From positions 1-64,000 of the forward strand of contig CALCBD010000054.1 in assembly GCA_937897985.1 (NCBI GenBank): a stretch of DNA of 64,000 nucleotides. The letters run 5' to 3'. The position numbers and the translations under genes are program-made. Below the pieces are notes generated by a model. It had not been told where the DNA came from. It ran no database searches and saw only the letters and a list, made by a program, of their open reading frames with translations. Shown piece after piece: positions 44,677-54,417 of the stretch; the first letter of the stretch is position 1; each line of letters starts with the position of its first letter. The stretch is from an uncultured Paludibacter sp. (GTDB lineage: Bacteria; Bacteroidota; Bacteroidia; Bacteroidales; Paludibacteraceae).

Positions 44677-45720
44677 ATGGAGTTTACAGCTCAACAAATT
44701 GCAGATTTTATACAGGGAACCGTAGTTGGCGACCCAATGGTAAAAGTGAGTTCATTTTCAAAAATTGAAGATGGAACGAGTGGTACGCTCAGTTTTTTGT
44801 CCAACCCCAAATACAATCAGTATATATACGATAGTAATGCAAGTGTTATTCTTGTAAACAAGGATTTTCAACCCGAAAGAGCCGTAAGAGCTACAATGAT
44901 TCAGGTCGAAAATGCCTACGAATCACTTGCTTTGTTATTATCAGTGGTCGAACAGAGCATTCCGAAAAAAACCGGTATTTCTTCGATGTCGCACATTGCC
45001 GATTCGGCTGTGATTGGCGAAAATGTCTATATAGCACCTTTCGTTGTCATTGGCGAAAATGTGAACATCGGTCCCAATACAAGGATTTATGCCAATTGCA
45101 GTATCGACGACAATGTAAAGGTAGGCGAAAACTGTACCTTTTATGCCGGTGTAAAGATTTATAAAGATTGCAGGATAGGCAACAACTGTATTTTACATTC
45201 AGGTGTAGTTATCGGATCCGATGGTTTTGGATTTGCACCTCTGGAAGATGGTTCCTACAAAAAAATTCCTCAAATGGGGAATGTAGTGATCGAAAACGAT
45301 GTGGAAATCGGTTCAAATACTACCATCGACCGCGCTACTCTCGGGAGTACTCTCATTTGCAGTGGAGTAAAATTAGATAATCTGGTACAGATAGCCCACA
45401 ATGTGGAAATCGGTACAAACACTGTGATAGCCTCACAAACAGGCATTGCCGGATCGACAAAAGTAGGCAAACACTGTATCTTCGCCGGACAGGTCGGAAT
45501 AGCGGGGCATTTACATATTGCCGATGGCACTATCTTTGGTGCTCAAACGGGAGTACCGAATTCAATAAAAATTCCCAATCAGGCGTTTCAGGGATATCCT
45601 GCCGTCCCGGTCAATGTTTTCCGTCGTTCGAGTATAGTTTACAAGAATCTTAACGAACTTCAGAAAACAGTTTACGAATTACAACGTAAAATTGCCGAAT
45701 TAGAAAAAAAAAGTGAATAA
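44677..45720 (+). CDS. lpxD: UDP-3-O-(3-hydroxyacyl)glucosamine N-acyltransferase
   Basis: A 347-residue acyltransferase for the third step of lipid A synthesis. The N-terminal uridine-binding domain (~1-100) is followed by a left-handed beta-helix of hexapeptide repeats (VIGENV, NIGPNT, RIGNNC, EIGSNT) and a C-terminal helix. NLVQIAHNVEIG contains the catalytic histidine region. It is first in the lpxD-lpxC/fabZ-lpxA cluster, all transcribed rightward. Confidence 0.96.
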   Translation: MEFTAQQIADFIQGTVVGDPMVKVSSFSKIEDGTSGTLSFLSNPKYNQYIYDSNASVILVNKDFQPERAVRATMIQVENAYESLALLLSVVEQSIPKKTGISSMSHIADSAVIGENVYIAPFVVIGENVNIGPNTRIYANCSIDDNVKVGENCTFYAGVKIYKDCRIGNNCILHSGVVIGSDGFGFAPLEDGSYKKIPQMGNVVIENDVEIGSNTTIDRATLGSTLICSGVKLDNLVQIAHNVEIGTNTVIASQTGIAGSTKVGKHCIFAGQVGIAGHLHIADGTIFGAQTGVPNSIKIPNQAFQGYPAVPVNVFRRSSIVYKNLNELQKTVYELQRKIAELEKKSE

Positions 45721-45796
45721 ATATATGTATTTTCCTGTTTTTCAATTGATTTAATACCCGAAAAGCGGGAGCAGAGAAAAGTTGCTGTTTTAAAAT

Positions 45797-47176
45797 ATGT
45801 CTAAACAAAAAACAATTAAAAAATCATTTTCTTTTGAAGGAAAAGGATTGCACACAGGGTTGGATATTCTGCTTACATTTCTTCCCGCCCCCGAAAACCA
45901 TGGAATAAAAATCAAAAGAGTTGATTTAACCGAACCGGTAATTATTGATGCTCTGGCCGAAAATGTAACACATACCGTCAGAGGCACTGTACTTCAAAAA
46001 GGTGATGTTCAGGTAAGTACAGTAGAACATGCCCTGGCAACACTTTACGCTTACGAAATCGATAATTGTTTGCTCGAAGTAAATGCTCCCGAATTCCCCA
46101 TACTGGATGGAAGTGCAAAATATTTTGTTGAAAAGATTGAAGAGGCCGGAATAGAAGAACAAAACGCTGATAAAGACTACTATATTGTTCGCAAAAAAAT
46201 TGAACATTTTATTCCCGAAACCGGAGCCAAAATTACAATTTTACCCGACGATAACTTCAGCATCGATGTTCATATTGGTTTCAAATCGCATGTGCTTGGA
46301 AATCAGTTTGCTTCACTCGATCAGTTAAAAGATTTTCCGTCTGAAATATCAGCAGCCCGGACTTTTGTTTTTGTGCGTGAGGTAGAACCTTTGCTCAATA
46401 TGAATTTAATCAAGGGTGGTGATTTAAAAAATGCTGTGGTTATCTACGATGAGGTCATTGCTCAGGAAAACATGGATCGTTTAGCTGATAAGCTGCACCA
46501 GGACCGCATAGATGCTTCTGTTCCACGTTATCTTACTTCGCTCAATTTCGAAAATGAACCTGCCCGTCATAAGTTACTCGACGTAATCGGAGATTTATCG
46601 CTGATAGGTAAACCATTCAAGGGCAAAGTAATAGCCCGTTATCCGGGTCACAGAATAAATACCGAATTAGCAAAGTTAATCCGGAAAGAAATTAAAAAAC
46701 AGGATGTGCAGGCACCGGTTTACGATGATACTCTGGCACCTGTGCTCGATATAAATGCTGTCAAAAAACTGTTGCCACATCGCTGGCCTTTTCTTTTAGT
46801 CGATAAAATCATTGATATTCAGAGTAATATTATTGTAGGAGTAAAAAATGTTACTGCCAACGAAACCTTTTTTATGGGTCATTTTCCTGACGAACCTGTA
46901 ATGCCCGGTGTTTTACTTGTCGAAGCTATGGCTCAGACTGGTGGCATTCTGGTACTGAATGACCTTGAAGATGCAGAAAGATATTCTACCTATTTTCTTA
47001 AAATCGATAATGTGAAGTTTCGTCAGAAAGTGGTTCCGGGCGATACCGTCATTTTCCGCCTCGAAATGACCGAACCCATGCGAAGAGGAACAGCCATTAT
47101 GAAAGGATATGCTTTTGTGGGAGGGAAAATCGTGGTAGAAGCTGAATTTATGGCTCAGATTGTTAAAAACAAATAG
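45797..47176 (+). CDS. lpxC: Bifunctional LpxC deacetylase / FabZ dehydratase
   Basis: A 459-residue fusion. Residues 1 to ~310 are UDP-3-O-acyl-GlcNAc deacetylase, the committed step of lipid A synthesis: EGKGLHTG, STVEHALATLYAYEIDN (zinc-ligand His) and FPILDGSA, with a further zinc site near HRINTELAKL-type sequence replaced by HKLLDVIGDL (His...Asp). Residues ~320-459 are beta-hydroxyacyl-ACP dehydratase: LLPHRWPFLLVDKI and MGHFPDEPVMPGVLLVEAMAQ. The fusion is characteristic of Bacteroidota and links lipid A and fatty acid synthesis, which compete for the same acyl-ACP. Confidence 0.96.
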   Translation: MSKQKTIKKSFSFEGKGLHTGLDILLTFLPAPENHGIKIKRVDLTEPVIIDALAENVTHTVRGTVLQKGDVQVSTVEHALATLYAYEIDNCLLEVNAPEFPILDGSAKYFVEKIEEAGIEEQNADKDYYIVRKKIEHFIPETGAKITILPDDNFSIDVHIGFKSHVLGNQFASLDQLKDFPSEISAARTFVFVREVEPLLNMNLIKGGDLKNAVVIYDEVIAQENMDRLADKLHQDRIDASVPRYLTSLNFENEPARHKLLDVIGDLSLIGKPFKGKVIARYPGHRINTELAKLIRKEIKKQDVQAPVYDDTLAPVLDINAVKKLLPHRWPFLLVDKIIDIQSNIIVGVKNVTANETFFMGHFPDEPVMPGVLLVEAMAQTGGILVLNDLEDAERYSTYFLKIDNVKFRQKVVPGDTVIFRLEMTEPMRRGTAIMKGYAFVGGKIVVEAEFMAQIVKNK

Positions 47177-47248
47177 AAAAACTCAAATGAGTTGGTACCG
47201 GGTTCGGTTACCGACTACTTTAAAACACATAATTTAATTTTAAAACTA

Positions 47249-48028
47249 ATGAAACAACCTCTTGCATATATCCATCCCGATGCTAAAATAGCATCATCTG
47301 TTGTAGTTGATCCGTTTGTAAGTATTGATAAAAATGTCGAAATTGGCGAAGGAACGTGGATAGGATCGAATGTAACCATCATGGAAGGTGTACGAATAGG
47401 GAAAAACTGTAAGATATTTCCGGGAGCTGTGGTAGGTGCAATTCCACAGGATCTGAAATTCAGGGGAGAGGAAACTTTGGCAATCATCGGCGACAATACT
47501 ACTTTGCGCGAATATGTTACCATCAACCGCGGAACAGCTGCCAAAGGAAAAACAGTGGTCGGGAACAACTGCTTAATCATGGCTTATTGCCATGTGGCTC
47601 ATGATTGTATAGTAGGCAATAATGTCATCATGTCCAACGCAACGCAATTAGCCGGCGAAGTGGTGGTCGACGATTTTGCAATTCTGAGTGGCGGTGTTTT
47701 GGTTCATCAATTTACTCACATTGGTTCGCACGTGATTATTCAGGGGGGTTCAAAAGTTAGCAAAGATGTTCCTCCTTTTGTAACTGCCGGTCGCGATCCG
47801 CTTTCGTATGCCGGTGTTAATTCAATAGGGTTACGTCGCCGTGGGTATACCAACGAACAAATACGTGATATTCAGGATGTTTACCGTTACCTGTTTCAAT
47901 CGGCTCTGAACACAACACATGCGGTGGAGCGTATTACTGCCGAGCTTCCTGCTACTAAGGAACGTGATGAAATTCTGTTGTTCATTAAAAATTCACCTCG
48001 TGGCATTATCAAAGGTTACTTTGAATAG
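47249..48028 (+). CDS. lpxA: UDP-N-acetylglucosamine O-acyltransferase
   Basis: A 259-residue enzyme for the first step of lipid A synthesis. The ATG at 47249 is preferred over an upstream one at 47192 because the protein then begins MKQPLAYIHPDAKIASSV, as LpxA does, with the family's usual length. The hexapeptide beta-helix is clear (VEIGEGTWIGSNVTI, VRIGKNCKI). CHVAHDCIVGNNVI contains the catalytic His, and GLRRRGYTNEQI starts the C-terminal helical part. It ends the lpx cluster. Confidence 0.96.
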   Translation: MKQPLAYIHPDAKIASSVVVDPFVSIDKNVEIGEGTWIGSNVTIMEGVRIGKNCKIFPGAVVGAIPQDLKFRGEETLAIIGDNTTLREYVTINRGTAAKGKTVVGNNCLIMAYCHVAHDCIVGNNVIMSNATQLAGEVVVDDFAILSGGVLVHQFTHIGSHVIIQGGSKVSKDVPPFVTAGRDPLSYAGVNSIGLRRRGYTNEQIRDIQDVYRYLFQSALNTTHAVERITAELPATKERDEILLFIKNSPRGIIKGYFE

Positions 48029-48210
48029 GAAATAAAGAGCTGCTGAGTATTTTGCATTTTATTGTAAATGTTAAATAAAGGGCATTGATTTGAGATAAAG
48101 TCACCCACCGGAGTTTACTTCAGCTGCTTTGACCCGTAATCAAAAACAGGGACTAATTTTAAAAAAAAGCAATATCAACAAAAATTGAAATATTAAAAAT
48201 TTGACGGTTT

Positions 48211-49899
48211 ATGGAAAAAAATGATGAAGCTCCAAAAAAAGTTTTGAATTTTATTGAGACTTTTGTTGAACAGGATTTGAGTGAAGGTAAAAATGATGGT
48301 CGTATTCAGACCCGTTTTCCGCCCGAGCCTAATGGTTACCTTCATATTGGCCATGCCAAGGCTATTTGTCTTGATTTTGGCATTGCACGCACTTACGGCG
48401 GGGTTTGCAACCTGCGTTTCGATGATACCAATCCTGTTAAAGAAGATGTGGAGTATGTCGATTCTATTCAGGAGGACATCCAATGGCTTGGTTATCAGTG
48501 GGCAAATATTTATTATGCTTCAGATTATTTTCAGCAGTTGTGGGATTTGGCAATTGAACTGATTAAAAAAGGAAAAGCATACATCGACGAGCAATCGGCC
48601 GAAACCATAGCCCGGCAAAAAGGCACACCTACTGTACCAGGAACCGAAAGTCCATACAGAAACCGCCCTGTCGAAGAAAATCTTGAGCTTTTCAACAAGA
48701 TGAATACAGGTGAAATACCGGAAGGTGCAATGGTTTTACGTGCTAAAATTGACATGGCTTCGCCGAACATGCATTTTCGCGATCCGTTGATGTACAGAGT
48801 CATAACATCGCATCCGCATCATCGCACCGGTTGGAAGTGGAAAGCCTATCCTATGTACGATTATGCTCACGGACAGTCCGATTATTTCGAAGGCGTAACC
48901 CATTCGCTTTGTACTCTCGAATTTGAAGTGCATCGTCCGCTGTACGACTGGTTTATCGATCAGTTTAAGGATTCGGATTATCGTCCCCGACAAATAGAAT
49001 TCAACCGTTTGAACCTCACATATACCGTGATGAGCAAACGTAAAATGCTTCAACTCGTACAGGAAGGTCTGGTAAGTGGCTGGGACGATCCGCGAATGCC
49101 TACTATCTGTGGTTTGCGCCGCCGTGGTTATTCACCCGACGCCATTCATAGTTTTATCGACAAAATCGGTTATACAAAATTCGAAGCTCAAAACGACATA
49201 GGTTTACTTGAGTATTCGGCACGTGAGAGTCTGAATAAAACAGCCACCCGTGTGAATGCTGTAATCAACCCCGTAAAACTGATTGTAACGAATTATCCCG
49301 AAGGGAAAGTGGAGATGATGGAAACTACCAACAATCCGGAAGATGAATCGGCAGGAACACGTCTTATACCTTTCTCGCGTGAGTTGTACATCGAACGCGA
49401 GGACTTTATTGAGGACGCTCCTAAAAAGTTCTTCCGTATGACTCCAGGTCAGGAAGTTCGCTTAAAAAGTGCATATATTGTGAAATGTACCGGTTGTAAA
49501 AAAGATGCAGAAGGTAATATTGAGGAAGTTTATTGTGAATACGATGAAATGACCAGAAGTGGAATGCCCGAATCAGGCCGCAAAGTGAAAGGCACACTTC
49601 ACTGGGTTTCGGTTTCACACGCACTGAAAGCCGAAGTACGATTGTACGATCGTTTGTTCAGTGTCGAAAACCCATCAGCCGATCCGCGTGATTTCCGCGA
49701 ACTTCTCAATCCTGATTCACTTAAAGTGCTGAATGAATGTTATGTCGAACCATCGCTCAAAGATGCCAAAGCACTGGACCATTTCCAGTTTCAGCGAATA
49801 GGTTATTTCAATGTCGATCCCGATTCAACTCCCGAAAAACTGATATTTAACCGCACTGTCTCATTAAAAGACAGCTGGGCTAAAGAACAAAGTAAATAA
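48211..49899 (+). CDS. glnS: Glutaminyl-tRNA synthetase
   Basis: A 562-residue class I synthetase charging tRNA-Gln. It has the HIGH motif in RFPPEPNGYLHIGHAKAI and the KMSKS-equivalent VMSKRKM. The C-terminal anticodon-binding beta-barrels follow (RELYIEREDF, LHWVSVSHALKAEVRLYDRLF). The Pro-Glu-Pro-Asn-Gly before HIGH separates GlnRS from most bacterial GluRS. Its presence implies direct charging of tRNA-Gln rather than only the amidotransferase route. It has its own terminator. Confidence 0.96.
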   Translation: MEKNDEAPKKVLNFIETFVEQDLSEGKNDGRIQTRFPPEPNGYLHIGHAKAICLDFGIARTYGGVCNLRFDDTNPVKEDVEYVDSIQEDIQWLGYQWANIYYASDYFQQLWDLAIELIKKGKAYIDEQSAETIARQKGTPTVPGTESPYRNRPVEENLELFNKMNTGEIPEGAMVLRAKIDMASPNMHFRDPLMYRVITSHPHHRTGWKWKAYPMYDYAHGQSDYFEGVTHSLCTLEFEVHRPLYDWFIDQFKDSDYRPRQIEFNRLNLTYTVMSKRKMLQLVQEGLVSGWDDPRMPTICGLRRRGYSPDAIHSFIDKIGYTKFEAQNDIGLLEYSARESLNKTATRVNAVINPVKLIVTNYPEGKVEMMETTNNPEDESAGTRLIPFSRELYIEREDFIEDAPKKFFRMTPGQEVRLKSAYIVKCTGCKKDAEGNIEEVYCEYDEMTRSGMPESGRKVKGTLHWVSVSHALKAEVRLYDRLFSVENPSADPRDFRELLNPDSLKVLNECYVEPSLKDAKALDHFQFQRIGYFNVDPDSTPEKLIFNRTVSLKDSWAKEQSK

Positions 49900-49922
49900 A
49901 TTAAACATCTGATAATTAAAGC

Positions 49923-49950
49923 GCCCCGGAATTTGTTTTCGGGGCATTTT
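49923..49950 (+). terminator. Terminator of glnS
   Basis: GCCCCG (49923-49928) and CGGGGC (49940-49945), extended by GAA/TTT with one wobble, followed by ATTTTATTT. Confidence 0.8.
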
Positions 49951-50057
49951 ATTTGAAACCAATATCTCCTTTATAAAACTGCTTATTATGTAAAATATTC
50001 ATATCAGTCAGGGAGTATTCTTTGTAAGTTGCTGTTTATCTAATCTATAAATAAATA

Positions 50058-51680
50058 ATGATGTTCGGAAGCCGGAAAAAGAGGATAAAAGAAAAATTCC
50101 TCAATGAGTTTGGAAACATAAAAACGGATACTTTTGATTTTGAAAATATTGAAAGCTATTACCGTAAGAAAGACAAATCAGCTTCATTTCAGTGTTTGTC
50201 CGACAAAACTTGTAATGATATTGATTTTCAGGAACTTTTCATGTTTTTAGACCGTACCGGTTCACGGGTAGGGCAGCAGTATCTTTACAACAGATTAAGA
50301 AACATTCCGGCCGATTGGGCTGAAAATAACAGGAATGAAAGGCTTATTCAGGAGTTCATTAATGATCCGGATTTCAGAGTAGATGTACAGAGGCAATTGA
50401 GCAAGCTTAACGACAGAGAAGCATATTATATTGCCACACTGTTTCAGGACGATATTTTAAAAACACCCAAGTGGTATTTTATAGTTCCGTTGCTATCGTT
50501 TACCGTTGTATTTTCGCTTATACTGGCTTTTTTCAATCCGGTTTTTTTCTTGGTTATTTTGGGTGTATCAGTAATCAACATTGTTATTCATTTTCTGAAT
50601 AAGAAAAACCTGTTTAATTATTTTGGTTCTATTCCACAGCTGTCGAAACTTAACGGAGTTGCTCAGGAATTATTTAAGTATAACAATTTGAGGCAATTGA
50701 ATCCTGATTTGATGAAATCAGCGGGTGTAATCAATAAGATCAGTGGCCGAATGTCATTGTTTAATCTGGAAGTAAAACTACAAAGCGACCAGCAGATTTT
50801 CTTCTGGGCTATTCTGGAACTTGTAAAAATTATATTTCTGATTGAGCCATTGTTTTTGTTTGGAACATTAAAACGCATTGACACTAAAAGAACCGAGATT
50901 GAAGAAGTGTTTCTTTTTGTCGGGGAAATAGATGCCATCATATCAATTGCTTCATTACGCAGCGGACTGAACAACTTCTGTACACCTAAAATTTCGTTGA
51001 GTCAAAAAAGACTTTCAGCAAAGGGAATTTATCATCCGCTGATTGAGAATTGTGTAAAAAACAGCCTGAAAGTTGACGAAAAGTCAATTTTACTGACAGG
51101 TTCGAATATGTCCGGAAAAACTTCATTTATCCGGACTATTGCCATAAATGTAATTACTGGTTTGACTATCAATACCTGTTTTGCCGAAGATTTCACGATG
51201 CCCGTTATGCATATTTATTCTGCCATCAGAATCAGCGATGATTTAATGAACGACAGGAGTTATTATTTTGAGGAAGTAATAACAATCAGGGAAATGATTA
51301 AAATAAGCAACGACGGAAACTGTAACTTATTTTTGCTCGACGAAATATTTAAGGGCACCAACACTGTCGAACGGATATCTGCCGGAAAAGCTGTTTTATC
51401 AGCACTAAATGAAGGAAACAATATCGTTTTTGTGTCGACACACGATGTTGAACTGGCTGACTTATTGAAAGATGAATATGATTTGTATCACTTTAGTGAA
51501 ATTGTAGACCACAAAGCAGTTGATTTTGACTACAAGCTGAAAGAAGGAAAATTAAAGAAAAGAAATGCCATAAGAATACTTCAAATCAACGGTTATCCCG
51601 AAAGTATTATTAACGAAGCTATTGAAATTTCGGAAGAACTGGATAAAATTACCATCGCAAGTTCAGGTGTCAGTCGGTAG
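50058..51680 (+). CDS. Membrane-anchored MutS-like ATPase
   Basis: A 540-residue protein with the MutS C-terminal ATPase: Walker A TGSNMSGKTSFIRT, Walker B LFLLDEIFKGTNTVERI and the STHDVELA signature. The mismatch-recognition domains of MutS1 are missing. Instead, residues ~135-180 form two close membrane helices (WYFIVPLLSFTVVFSLIL and FFLVILGVSVINIVIHFL). Such MutS-related proteins are widespread in Bacteroidota with unknown role; mismatch repair is unlikely. It stands alone after the glnS terminator. Confidence 0.85.
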   Translation: MMFGSRKKRIKEKFLNEFGNIKTDTFDFENIESYYRKKDKSASFQCLSDKTCNDIDFQELFMFLDRTGSRVGQQYLYNRLRNIPADWAENNRNERLIQEFINDPDFRVDVQRQLSKLNDREAYYIATLFQDDILKTPKWYFIVPLLSFTVVFSLILAFFNPVFFLVILGVSVINIVIHFLNKKNLFNYFGSIPQLSKLNGVAQELFKYNNLRQLNPDLMKSAGVINKISGRMSLFNLEVKLQSDQQIFFWAILELVKIIFLIEPLFLFGTLKRIDTKRTEIEEVFLFVGEIDAIISIASLRSGLNNFCTPKISLSQKRLSAKGIYHPLIENCVKNSLKVDEKSILLTGSNMSGKTSFIRTIAINVITGLTINTCFAEDFTMPVMHIYSAIRISDDLMNDRSYYFEEVITIREMIKISNDGNCNLFLLDEIFKGTNTVERISAGKAVLSALNEGNNIVFVSTHDVELADLLKDEYDLYHFSEIVDHKAVDFDYKLKEGKLKKRNAIRILQINGYPESIINEAIEISEELDKITIASSGVSR

Positions 51681-52277
51681 GGGCGGGGCAAAAATTATTA
51701 AATGACCGCCAAAATATACCGTATTGCAAGCAAAATGTTCATATAAACACAATAGCATAAAAGAATGGATGTTTTACAGCAAGTAGAATTAAACGTAATT
51801 AATTAAAAATGATAGGTTTCTGTCGCTATTGAACATACATATTTTTCATTTTCCTGTTTCATCCCCTCCGAATTTTTATCCTCATAAAGTGTTAATATTT
51901 TATATGTCCTGAAAAAATATTTTAAATAGTTTTTAAAGTGCTTTATATCAATGATTTGAAAATTTACATTGTCCTAACTTTTTTGATGATTTTTTATCCT
52001 GATTTTATTTATATTCATTAAATTTGTGTTGGTTAAAACTGATTAATTATAATAATTTAAACCGTTTATCCAAAGAATTGAAAAATTTATTCACTAACAC
52101 ACATCCATTCGGCAAGGCGAAATACCAATTGCAGTTCGACACAAACTATGCGGGAGAACAATTCTGTCAACGCTAAAACTCTCGTTAATGGATATATAAT
52201 TCCATAAAGGTTTAGCGTAAACTCGTGTTAATATTAATCACTTATCAACATGAGCAAATTGGTTAAAAAAAAATATT
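51681..52277. other. Long AT-rich gap before the lipoprotein locus
   Basis: No gene is evident over 597 bp. TAAATTTG at 52019-52026 is an exact -7 box match, and if used gives a leader of about 245 bases to the lipoprotein gene. That leader contains a nested inverted repeat (52170-52218). The stretch around 52080-52160 is more GC-balanced and might be a gene remnant, but I could not read one. Confidence 0.5.
52170..52218. repeat. Nested inverted repeat in the leader of the lipoprotein gene
   Basis: Outer arms ACGCTAAA (52170-52177) and TTTAGCGT (52211-52218) enclose ATGGA (52188-52192) and TCCAT (52201-52205). It could be an RNA or DNA regulatory hairpin 60 bases upstream of the start codon. 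Confidence 0.55.
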
Positions 52278-53801
52278 ATGGAAAGAATAAATAAATCATT
52301 TTTTAAATTTGTAAGTTTTTATTTATACCTGTTTACGATTACATCCTGCTCTGATGAGATGAACAAACTTATAAGTACTTCAATTGCCGATAAAGATATT
52401 CTTTTGGCCCGCGAATGGTATGAATCCAATATGACAGATTCAATATTATTAAATCTGTCACCACGGAAGATCAATAACAATAATGTTAACACATCCATTA
52501 TCTCAAAGCCGGTTTGGCAAAATGCGTTCAAAACAATTGATACTACTGAAACGGCAGTAGTTGTACCATTGAAAATGCAGGGTAATTTTGGATATATTTC
52601 GCCCGAGGCTGAACAATTGTATTTGACAACAAAAGATGAACGTTACTTACAGAACGAAACTCAGATGGTGATTCGTACCAAAAAATTGAGAAATCAGATT
52701 GATGGATTTTTGATGACTCTGATTCCGGATGCAGGTTATTTAAAAACCAGTAATTTTAATGCATTTTCTTCTTCGTATCGTAAATGGCAGAAAGGATATA
52801 ATGGGATGGTACTATACCATACACTGGATGGTTATTTCGCTAATGGGTGGTATATTTCCGATGGAAAAGTAACAAAAACCATTGCAATAGCAGACCCCAA
52901 TTCCACAATAGATGCACGTCTTAACTCAAACCAAGGACCTTCGAATGCTAAGGAAGGGGGCGATTGTGTAGATTATACAACTACGGTATGGATGAGAGAT
53001 TGTACTGATTGGTATGTAAATGGTATTTATCAACGTACGAATTGTGGAGCGTGGTATCCGGAGTATAAGTCGGATTATATTGCTTGCCCTGTAGATGAAT
53101 ATTATATTGGATGGGGAGCAGGAGGTGATTACAATCCTCCTGTAGTTAATTCAATTCCAAGTACCGCTGTTAAAGCAATAACTTTAAACATAAATTTGGA
53201 TAATGATGGTATTGATAAATTGAATGAAGCTCTTCAAAAGTTACTGGAGAAATGTGGATATAATGTGATGTATAACTTTTTAACACAAAATGGTAAACAT
53301 TTCAACAATGTATACATAAATCCAAATAAAACGGGACCAGCTCAGTATAATAGTCAAACCGGAGATTTAGTTTTTCAAAGTAATTCTGATATATCCACGG
53401 GGTTACAAGAAGAATTTGTACATTTGTTTCAGAATACAATTTATACGGGAGGCATAGCTCAGTATAACAATACAGGACACTCAAATATTGAATTTGAAGC
53501 TAAGTTGATTGAAGATTTAATCTGTTTTTTAAATTTTGGTGCATGTGGACAGTATGCATTTAATGATGAATCAATAAACAGTAACGATTATGCACGGTGG
53601 ATATATAGGTTGACTGATAATGGATTTCCAAGTTATAACGACTTGCTGGTTCGACATTCTGAATGTAGTAATAAAAATTATTGGGATTTTTTAAATGCAT
53701 TTGCAGTAGACCCCACAAAACCTGAATATAATTATCCTGTAAATTCAGGATTGGAACCTCAAGGCTTCAACATCATTAATTCAAATAAATGTAATAACTA
53801 A
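52278..53801 (+). CDS. Modular lipoprotein with cysteine-rich linker and zincin-like C-terminus
   Basis: A 507-residue protein I cannot name. The signal peptide ends ITSC (Cys24). The N-terminal region (~40-200) contains AREWYESN and GYISPEAEQLYLTTKDERYL. A central linker has four spaced cysteines (230, 242, 256, 270) in sequence rich in Trp, Tyr and Gly. The C-terminal part (~295-507) has EEFVHLFQ (residues 378-385) and then NIEFEAKL, which looks like a gluzincin site (HExxH with a later Glu) in which the first His is Glu. The layout of constant N-terminus, linker and distinct C-terminus resembles modular secreted effectors of Bacteroidales. The two small genes downstream may be its partners. 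Confidence 0.7.
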   Translation: MERINKSFFKFVSFYLYLFTITSCSDEMNKLISTSIADKDILLAREWYESNMTDSILLNLSPRKINNNNVNTSIISKPVWQNAFKTIDTTETAVVVPLKMQGNFGYISPEAEQLYLTTKDERYLQNETQMVIRTKKLRNQIDGFLMTLIPDAGYLKTSNFNAFSSSYRKWQKGYNGMVLYHTLDGYFANGWYISDGKVTKTIAIADPNSTIDARLNSNQGPSNAKEGGDCVDYTTTVWMRDCTDWYVNGIYQRTNCGAWYPEYKSDYIACPVDEYYIGWGAGGDYNPPVVNSIPSTAVKAITLNINLDNDGIDKLNEALQKLLEKCGYNVMYNFLTQNGKHFNNVYINPNKTGPAQYNSQTGDLVFQSNSDISTGLQEEFVHLFQNTIYTGGIAQYNNTGHSNIEFEAKLIEDLICFLNFGACGQYAFNDESINSNDYARWIYRLTDNGFPSYNDLLVRHSECSNKNYWDFLNAFAVDPTKPEYNYPVNSGLEPQGFNIINSNKCNN

Positions 53802-53820
53802 TTATTAAAAAAATATAATC

Positions 53821-54354
53821 ATGAAAAATTGGATATTTATTATATTCGTATTGATTGGAATGTTTTTTAGCAATGAAAATTTTGCTCAGAAAACCAACAA
53901 AAAATCAATCATTGAAAGAAATGTAGCAGGTACTACTTATATTATTGAAACATATGATAAATTTGCATATGTTGAAAATAAAAATAGATTAATAAATGAA
54001 CTGATTAAGAAAAATAAAAAACATTGTGAGGGTAATTTTATTATTTATGAGGAAAATGAATTTTTCGAATCAGAAAGGACGGCAGTAAAAAGTGTATTAA
54101 CAAAGGAAAAAATCAATCAACTATTAAAAGGATCAAATGGTTTTGGAATAAGATGTGTTTGTAATAGATTAGGTGAGATTAAAGCAGTTGCTTTTATGAA
54201 TATTGATACCTCATTAATAACCCTTGAAGAAATCAAATCGTTAGAAGATAACTATTTGAAACTAAAAATTAAAATAAATAATTCTGTATGTTCTGAAACA
54301 GAGTACTTTTATTTTATGTCGCGTATTCGATATAAAGATTTATTGGATGAATGA
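53821..54354 (+). CDS. Secreted small protein, first of two tandem paralogues
   Basis: A 177-residue protein with a signal peptide (cleavage after FSNENFAQ, near residue 22). I recognise no family with confidence. Features shared with the next gene are EFFESERTAVKSVL, IRCVCNRLGEIKAVAF, LEEIKSLEDNYLKLKIKI and a final Cys-x-x-(T)-x-Y stretch; conserved cysteines suggest an oxidised, extracytoplasmic protein. It starts 19 bases after the lipoprotein gene. The DNA here is visibly more AT-rich than the lpx region. Confidence 0.65.
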   Translation: MKNWIFIIFVLIGMFFSNENFAQKTNKKSIIERNVAGTTYIIETYDKFAYVENKNRLINELIKKNKKHCEGNFIIYEENEFFESERTAVKSVLTKEKINQLLKGSNGFGIRCVCNRLGEIKAVAFMNIDTSLITLEEIKSLEDNYLKLKIKINNSVCSETEYFYFMSRIRYKDLLDE

Positions 54355-54417
54355 CTTGAAAATAATTTAATCTCTTGATATTGGATAATACAATATTACA
54401 TTATAAACAAAAATGGA

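Noticed and set aside
45797..47176. LpxC-FabZ fusion as a novelty
   Set aside because: It is the normal arrangement in Bacteroidota.
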